64,000 nt of DNA from CAVVIO01 sp963748095 (GTDB lineage Bacteria > Bacteroidota > Bacteroidia > Bacteroidales > UBA10428), in the NCBI GenBank assembly GCA_963748095.1, contig CAVVIO010000023.1:67446-131445 (forward strand), read 5' to 3'. Every line of letters begins with the position of its first letter. Within the stretch, counting starts at the first letter, position 1. This document shows, piece by piece, positions 58,986 through 64,000 of this stretch. The translations under genes and the position numbers were made by a program. Below the pieces are notes generated by a model that worked only from the letters and a program-made list of their open reading frames with translations, was not told where the DNA came from and made no database searches.

Positions 58986-60410
58986 TTGAATGCTTTGAAA
59001 ACTATTCAATCAAAAATATTTATATTATCCTTTTTGTTGATTTTGTCGTGTCATCGAACCGACCGGTCACCACAAAGTAGTAATCTGAAGATGCATAAGC
59101 TAGAGTCGATCAAAGAACGTGGAAAGCTTATTGCCGTTACCGATTACAACTCAATCAATTATTTTATATATCGCGGTCAGCCAATGGGTTACCAGTTCGA
59201 ATTATTACAGGAACTGGCCGATCATCTTGGGGTGCGCCTGGAGGTAAGGGTGAGTAATAACCTGAGCGATATTTTCGAAAGCCTGGAAGATGGTGATGTT
59301 GACCTGATTGCAGCTAATCTGGCGGTTACCAAAGATCGCAAAAAGATTATGGATTTTACTGTACCGCAAAGTCAGACACGTCAGGTTCTTGTGCAAAGAA
59401 AGCCTAAGAACTGGGAACACATGAGTAAAAGTTCTCTGGATGAAAAAATGATCCGGAATCAGCTTGATTTGGCAGGCAAAACGATTTATGTGCAAAAGAA
59501 TTCAGCTTTTGCCACCCGTTTGCATCATTTATCAGATGAGATAGGAGATAGTATCAATATTGTTGAAGTAAATGAGGATGTGGAACAACTGATATCGTAT
59601 GTAGCGTCTGGAGATATAAATTATACCATCAGCGATGAAAATGTAGCCAGGGTAAATCAGACATATTATCCAAATATCGACATTGGGACAGCGGTAAGCT
59701 TTCCACAAAATTTAGCGTGGGCAGTAAGAAAAGGTTCCGATGATTTGCTGAACAATATTAATAACTGGCTGACCGGGTTCAAAAAAACCGCAAAATTTGC
59801 TGTCATCTACAACAAATACTTCGAAAACCAAAAATCAGCACAAATGGTCGAAAGTGACTACTATACCCTTAATTCAGGAAAAGTATCTGCTTTTGATAAC
59901 ATTATTAAAAAATACAGCACTGAAATCCACTGGGACTGGCGGTTACTGGCTTCACTGATTTATCAGGAATCGCATTTTAATCCACATGTGGTTTCGTGGG
60001 CGGGGGCATTCGGACTGATGCAATTAATGCCTACTACTGCCCGAAGATTTGGTATAAACATGGATTCATCGCCCAATGATCAGATCAAGGCAGGTGTAAA
60101 ATTTTTAAAATGGCTTGATTCGCGTTTCAGTGATATTAAAGATGAGAATGAACGTATTAAATTTATTCTTGCGGCATATAATGTTGGGTACGGGCACATA
60201 GTAGATGCCCGGAATCTGGCAAGAAAATATGGTAAAGATCCGGATAAGTGGGAGAATAATGTGGATGAATATTTATTAAGCAAGTCGGATCCCAAATATT
60301 ACAATGATCCGGTAGTGAAGTATGGTTATTGCAGGGGTATCGAAACATACCACTATGTAACAGATGTACTGGAAAGGTACAAACATTATAAAAATATTAT
60401 TAAGGATTAA
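58986..60410 (+). CDS. mltF: MltF-like membrane-bound lytic transglycosylase
   Basis: A 474-residue lipoprotein (lipobox LILSC, Cys near residue 22) with two domains. Residues about 40-275 are a periplasmic solute-binding (SBP_bac_3) fold: RGKLIAVTDYNSINYF, YQFELLQELADHLGV and DGDVDLIAANLAVTKDR. Residues about 300-450 are a lysozyme-like SLT domain with the catalytic glutamate in LIYQESHFNPHVVS, then GAFGLMQLMPTTARRFG and ILAAYNVGYGH. It cleaves peptidoglycan glycan with 1,6-anhydro product formation. The start is a TTG; no in-frame ATG lies before the signal peptide. A terminator follows. Confidence 0.9.
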   Translation: MNALKTIQSKIFILSFLLILSCHRTDRSPQSSNLKMHKLESIKERGKLIAVTDYNSINYFIYRGQPMGYQFELLQELADHLGVRLEVRVSNNLSDIFESLEDGDVDLIAANLAVTKDRKKIMDFTVPQSQTRQVLVQRKPKNWEHMSKSSLDEKMIRNQLDLAGKTIYVQKNSAFATRLHHLSDEIGDSINIVEVNEDVEQLISYVASGDINYTISDENVARVNQTYYPNIDIGTAVSFPQNLAWAVRKGSDDLLNNINNWLTGFKKTAKFAVIYNKYFENQKSAQMVESDYYTLNSGKVSAFDNIIKKYSTEIHWDWRLLASLIYQESHFNPHVVSWAGAFGLMQLMPTTARRFGINMDSSPNDQIKAGVKFLKWLDSRFSDIKDENERIKFILAAYNVGYGHIVDARNLARKYGKDPDKWENNVDEYLLSKSDPKYYNDPVVKYGYCRGIETYHYVTDVLERYKHYKNIIKD

Positions 60411-60448
60411 TAATTGTTCTCCATTTTGATCCTTAACTATATTCAACT

Positions 60449-60477
60449 GGCTTAAGTCCGTGGCTTAAGCCTTTTTT
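60449..60477 (+). terminator. Intrinsic terminator after mltF
   Basis: GGCTTAAG and CTTAAGCC form an 8-bp stem around a 7-base loop, followed by six T. Confidence 0.85.
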
Positions 60478-60480
60478 CAA

Positions 60481-61110
60481 CTATTTATATTTGAGTACTT
60501 CTATGAATTCGCTGATGATCATGGCAGTAGCCCCCCATATTTCATTGTGGTTATAATCGTAATATGGAATTACAGAAACCAGATTATCTGTTAATACTTC
60601 TTTAATTTTTACATTTTGGGGATTTGTCAAATGCCGGATGGTGATTTCTATCAGATAATCTACTTCATTCGGGTCAATAATAAAATCGGGTGGTTTTTTC
60701 ATAAAACCTACAACCGGCGTCACCTTAAAATTACTGACAGGTATAATCAGAGGAGTTAGTATTCCGAGAATTTCAACATCGGAAGGATCAATCCCGATCT
60801 CTTCGTGCGCTTCTCTCAGGGCAGTTTCGACTATGGAACTGTCGAAAGTTTCGATTTTTCCGCCTGGCAAACTTATTTGTCCGCTATGAGGACCATCGTA
60901 TGTAGTTCTTTTTGTAAATATGGTGGCCATTTCTTCTTCTTTCGGATACAATAGTAAAAGAACGCCAGCCTTTTGTGGATCTTGTATTGGGTTCATCATT
61001 CGCCTGTGTTGAGGGGACATTTTCAGTTGAGCTGATATTCCGGGTAATGGTTTTCCTAGCCTCTCTTTAATCATTCTTACCTGATCTTCAACCATGGGGA
61101 ATATTATCAA
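60481..61110 (-). CDS. Nudix hydrolase, CoA-pyrophosphatase type
   Basis: A 209-residue Nudix enzyme. The Nudix box is GGKIETFDSSIVETALREAHEEIG with the metal-binding REAHEE core. The preceding TKRTTYDGPHSGQISLPGG matches the NuCoA signature of enzymes that split coenzyme A and its esters to 3',5'-ADP and phosphopantetheine. It starts 7 bases after the permease gene's stop on the same strand, so the two share a transcript. Confidence 0.88.
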   Translation of the reverse strand: MIIFPMVEDQVRMIKERLGKPLPGISAQLKMSPQHRRMMNPIQDPQKAGVLLLLYPKEEEMATIFTKRTTYDGPHSGQISLPGGKIETFDSSIVETALREAHEEIGIDPSDVEILGILTPLIIPVSNFKVTPVVGFMKKPPDFIIDPNEVDYLIEITIRHLTNPQNVKIKEVLTDNLVSVIPYYDYNHNEIWGATAMIISEFIEVLKYK

Positions 61111-61117
61111 TCAATGT

Positions 61118-62368
61118 TTATTCGAAACGGATAGATTTTGCAGGGCTTATTCTTGCTATAACCAGCGATGGCAGGATCAGCATCAGCAAAGTTATTATCA
61201 TGGAACCTATATTTATGAGTATAAAATAAAAAATGTTGAAATTAATAGGCACATAATTTATAAAATAAGAAGCCTGGTTTAGTTTCAGAGGCTCGAAATA
61301 ATACTGTATCAGGCAAATGCCTATCCCGATAACGTTGCCCCATAACATTCCTTTTATAATTAGAAATCCGGACTGGTACAAAAATATTTTACGGATGAAA
61401 TTATTATTGCTCCCAACAGCTTTTAATACGCCTATCATATTGGTACGATCTAGAATAAGAATGAGCAGTCCGGAAACCATATTAAAACCTGCAACTATCA
61501 GCATTAATATAAGAAGTACCCATACATTCATATCCAAAAGCCCCAGCCAGTCGAAAATCTGCGGATAACGTTGCCTGATGCTTATTACCTTTAATTTGGT
61601 TCCATCATTTAGAAAATGCATACCGGCAATTTCCCTGACCTCGTATGTGTAATAATCAATTTTACTGAAATCATCTATAGAAATCTCAAACCCACTTATC
61701 TGATCATTTGTCCATCCGTTAAGCTTCTGAATATGCTTGATATCTGCCAGAATAAATTGTTTATCGAATTCTTCGAGACTGGTTTCATAGATCCCCGAAA
61801 CCTTAAAACGTCTCATTCTCGGCCGGTTTTCAAGATCGATAAAGAACATAGCAAATTCATCGCCTACTTTCAACCGGAGTAATGAGGCAAGGTATTTTGA
61901 TATGACCACATCATTGCTTGTAGTTGAATCATTTACCCGAAAGCTTTTTCCGGCAACCATGTTTTTGTCGAAAAAGGACCAGTCGAAATCACTGCCAACG
62001 CCCTTCACTATTACTCCTTCGATGTCAGTTTTTGTTTTAATAATACCGGGTTTTGTGGCAAAAACCTCTATATGTTTAATTCCGGGAATGGTATCAATAC
62101 CAGGGTAAAAATTCTGATTCTTCGAAATGGGAACAGTTTCGTAGGAGAAATTTGCATCATAATTTACTATCTGGATATCCGATCCGAATCCGATGACTTT
62201 ATTTCTTATTTCTTTTTTGAAACCAGTTACAACTGCAACAGCAACAAGCATAACAGCTAATCCCAGGGCGATACCTACAAGTGCTATTTTAATAATAGGC
62301 CTTGAAAAGGAACTTTTACTTTCTTTTTCAAAAGTTAGTCGTTTTGCTATGAAAAATTCTGTGTTCAA
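61118..62368 (-). CDS. LolC/E-family ABC transporter permease
   Basis: A 416-residue permease with the FtsX/MacB topology: one N-terminal membrane helix (about 26-49), a large periplasmic MacB-PCD-like domain, and three C-terminal helices (about 275-300, 325-350, 375-405). The N-terminal IAKRLTFEKESKSSFSRPIIKIA matches Bacteroidota members of the lipoprotein-releasing family. No ATPase gene adjoins it here, so the LolD-like partner must be elsewhere. A TACATTTG -7 element lies at 62397-62390 on the minus strand. Confidence 0.88.
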   Translation of the reverse strand: MNTEFFIAKRLTFEKESKSSFSRPIIKIALVGIALGLAVMLVAVAVVTGFKKEIRNKVIGFGSDIQIVNYDANFSYETVPISKNQNFYPGIDTIPGIKHIEVFATKPGIIKTKTDIEGVIVKGVGSDFDWSFFDKNMVAGKSFRVNDSTTSNDVVISKYLASLLRLKVGDEFAMFFIDLENRPRMRRFKVSGIYETSLEEFDKQFILADIKHIQKLNGWTNDQISGFEISIDDFSKIDYYTYEVREIAGMHFLNDGTKLKVISIRQRYPQIFDWLGLLDMNVWVLLILMLIVAGFNMVSGLLILILDRTNMIGVLKAVGSNNNFIRKIFLYQSGFLIIKGMLWGNVIGIGICLIQYYFEPLKLNQASYFINYVPINFNIFYFILINIGSMIITLLMLILPSLVIARISPAKSIRFE

Positions 62369-62431
62369 TGTAATCTTTAATTATTCCTGCAAATGTACTA
62401 ATTTAGTCGCAACGATTTATTTTTAACAAAA

Positions 62432-63643
62432 ATGAGATGGAATATTATCGGATCAGTATTGGCTGCTATCTTCCTGTTTGTTAATTGTCAGGGCCAGCCG
62501 GTTCTATCTAGCACGGAAACTAAAATAGTACCGGGAGCAGATCAAACCGCATCATACTTTCCTGAATTAAAGGGCAAGAGTCTGGGGATTGTTGCCAATC
62601 ACTCATCGTTAGTCGGTAATGTTCACCTTCTTGATACCTTGCTAAGTGCAGGATTGAATGTAACCCGGATATTTTGTCCGGAGCATGGATTCAGGGGGAC
62701 AGAAGATGCCGGTGCATCATTAGAGGATTCAAAAGATCCCTTAACCGGGATTCCTATAGTATCATTGTATGGTAAAAAAGTAAAGCCCGATTCGAGCGAC
62801 CTGGCTGGTTTAGATATGGTGATTTACGATATTCAGGATGTAGGAGTGAGGTTTTATACTTATATATCCACGTTGCATTATATCATGGAAGCTTGCGCAC
62901 AAAATAATGTACCTTTACTAATACTCGACAGACCCAACCCCAACGGTTTTTATATAGACGGACCATTACTGGATACCACTTATGCTTCGTTTGTTGGTAT
63001 TGATCCGGTACCGCTTGTTTACGGATTGACTCCTGCCGAATATGCCCGAATGATAAATGGTGAAGGATGGTTGAAGGATAGCATGAAATGTTCAATCAGT
63101 TATGTGACCTGCAAGAATTACACCCATTCTTCCTATTATTCATTACCAGTGCGACCGTCGCCTAACCTGCAAAATATGAAAGCTGTTTATTTATATCCCA
63201 CCCTGGGATTATTTGAAGGTACTGCTATGAATGTAGGACGCGGCACTTCATTTCCTTTCGAGGTTTTTGGTAGCCCGGATTTTCCCGATACACTAATGAA
63301 ATATAAACCGGAAAGCTTGAAGGGTGCCAGTCTTCATCCTAAACATGAGGGACAGAATTGTTATGGTTTCGATCTCAGAGGAATGTCACTGACTAAGTTG
63401 CAAAATATGAGGAAAATAAACCTCGACTGGATAATTGAAGCATATAACCTTTATCCTGATAAGGAAAAGTTTTTCAATAATTTTTTCAGAAACCTGGCAG
63501 GTAATGTAGATCTGCAGCAAAAGATCATAGCCGGCTGGACGGCTGAACAAATAAGAAAAAGTTGGTCAGACGGAATAAACAGGTATAAAAAAATCAGGAT
63601 AAAATACCTGCTTTATCCTGACTTTAATGAATATTATCATTGA
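62432..63643 (+). CDS. namZ: NamZ-like exo-beta-N-acetylmuramidase (DUF1343)
   Basis: A 403-residue secreted protein; the signal ends in a lipobox-like FLFVNC. The DUF1343 fold has GIVANHSSLV, the conserved CPEHGFRGTEDAGA loop, DMVIYDIQDVGVRFYTYI, LDRPNPNGFYIDGPLLD and GTAMNVGRGTSFPFEVFG. Characterised NamZ enzymes release terminal MurNAc from glycan fragments during wall turnover. It adjoins wall-related genes but is divergent from the permease gene. Its stop overlaps the convergent aminotransferase by 7 bases. Confidence 0.88.
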   Translation: MRWNIIGSVLAAIFLFVNCQGQPVLSSTETKIVPGADQTASYFPELKGKSLGIVANHSSLVGNVHLLDTLLSAGLNVTRIFCPEHGFRGTEDAGASLEDSKDPLTGIPIVSLYGKKVKPDSSDLAGLDMVIYDIQDVGVRFYTYISTLHYIMEACAQNNVPLLILDRPNPNGFYIDGPLLDTTYASFVGIDPVPLVYGLTPAEYARMINGEGWLKDSMKCSISYVTCKNYTHSSYYSLPVRPSPNLQNMKAVYLYPTLGLFEGTAMNVGRGTSFPFEVFGSPDFPDTLMKYKPESLKGASLHPKHEGQNCYGFDLRGMSLTKLQNMRKINLDWIIEAYNLYPDKEKFFNNFFRNLAGNVDLQQKIIAGWTAEQIRKSWSDGINRYKKIRIKYLLYPDFNEYYH

Positions 63644-64000
63644 CCTGAGTCGGAAGTGATCAGTACTTGTTTAATGATCTCATCCGATAATCTTCCGGGA
63701 TAAGCTTCCAGCCCTTTACGCAGGCAATTAAGTGCTTTTTGCAGATCTTCTATATTCAGTACATAGGCAAGCCTTACTTCTCTTTTGCCCAAATCGGTGT
63801 TAAAATAAAATCCGGATGCAGGTGCCACCATCACTGTTTGTTTCTTATAATCGAATTCCTGAAGCATCCACATGGCAAATTTTTCAGCATCGTCTACCGG
63901 AAGTTGAACAAGTACATAAAATGCACCTTTTGGCATTGGGCAATATACTCCGGGCATGCTGTTGAGTTCGTTAACCAGAAAATTTCTCCGGGTCAGAAAT
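63637..64000 (-). CDS. PLP-dependent aminotransferase, C-terminal part (partial)
   Basis: The C-terminal 120 or so residues of a class I/II aminotransferase of the aspartate-aminotransferase type; the frame stays open to the right edge (RRNFLVNELNSMPGVYCPMP). PMPKGAFYVLVQLP and VMVAPASGFYFNTDLGKREVRLAYV include the arginine that binds the substrate carboxylate (VRLAY). The active-site lysine lies outside the window. Confidence 0.85.
   Translation of the reverse strand, partial: FLTRRNFLVNELNSMPGVYCPMPKGAFYVLVQLPVDDAEKFAMWMLQEFDYKKQTVMVAPASGFYFNTDLGKREVRLAYVLNIEDLQKALNCLRKGLEAYPGRLSDEIIKQVLITSDSGQ

Overview
The window reads as one chromosomal segment from a member of the Bacteroidota, most likely the order Bacteroidales. 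The reasons are an AT-rich sequence, promoters of the Bacteroidota type (TTG, about 20 bases, TAnnTTTG), almost no Shine-Dalgarno sequences, a Bacteroidales-like 16S gene, and family-specific genes: a Porin_10 protein, a SusC-type plug domain, glycine-lipid synthases, and a dcw cluster without murF or ddl. Gene density is high and most of the content is core metabolism and envelope biogenesis.

Layout. 1-3.6 kb: the end of an unidentified gene, a large secreted protein with a macroglobulin-like N terminus and a TonB plug, and yebC. 3.7-10.2 kb: a branched-chain amino acid operon (leuA, leuC, leuD, a citramalate-synthase-like gene, leuB) behind what looks like a complete leader-peptide attenuator. 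10.2-15.6 kb: small envelope proteins, a long PurF-like amidotransferase and a probable glycine-lipid pair (glsA, glsB). 15.7-31.5 kb: the division and cell-wall cluster mraZ-rsmH-ftsL-ftsI-murE-mraY-murD-ftsW-murG-murC-ftsQ-ftsA-ftsZ, followed by yqeY; four TGGK repeats at exact 10-base steps upstream of mraZ look like its operator. 31.6-43.1 kb, minus strand: a PpiD-like foldase, then coaX, an outer-membrane protein, a TPR protein, lptC, a small membrane protein and a CNNM/CBS protein behind one good promoter, with mfd further upstream. 43.4-47.6 kb: two convergent aspartate kinases separated by an AT-rich orphan gene, a MITE-like element and a 21-base tandem array. 47.8-50.5 kb: a lipoprotein, dihydroorotase and a dolichyl-phosphate-mannose-synthase-like glycosyltransferase. 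50.7-56.8 kb: a complete rRNA operon (16S, tRNA-Ile, tRNA-Ala, a decayed tRNA, 23S, 5S) behind four tandem promoters. 56.9-64 kb: a putative porin, an MltF-like transglycosylase, a Nudix hydrolase, a LolC/E-like permease, a NamZ-like muramidase and the end of an aminotransferase.

The most notable find is the attenuator. A 21-residue leader peptide with 11 Leu/Ile residues is followed by RNA segments that can form a pause hairpin (1:2), an antiterminator (2:3) or a terminator (3:4). The leader's stop codon lies inside segment 2. The mix of Leu and Ile codons fits an operon whose LeuCD and LeuB could serve both leucine and citramalate-derived isoleucine. The second region of interest is the 44.7-46.26 kb island.

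Three genes (a SPOR-domain protein, murG and the second aspartate kinase) each carry one extra base. In all three, removing that base restores a family-length protein. Two of the three sites are in homopolymers, so assembly or sequencing error is the simplest explanation.
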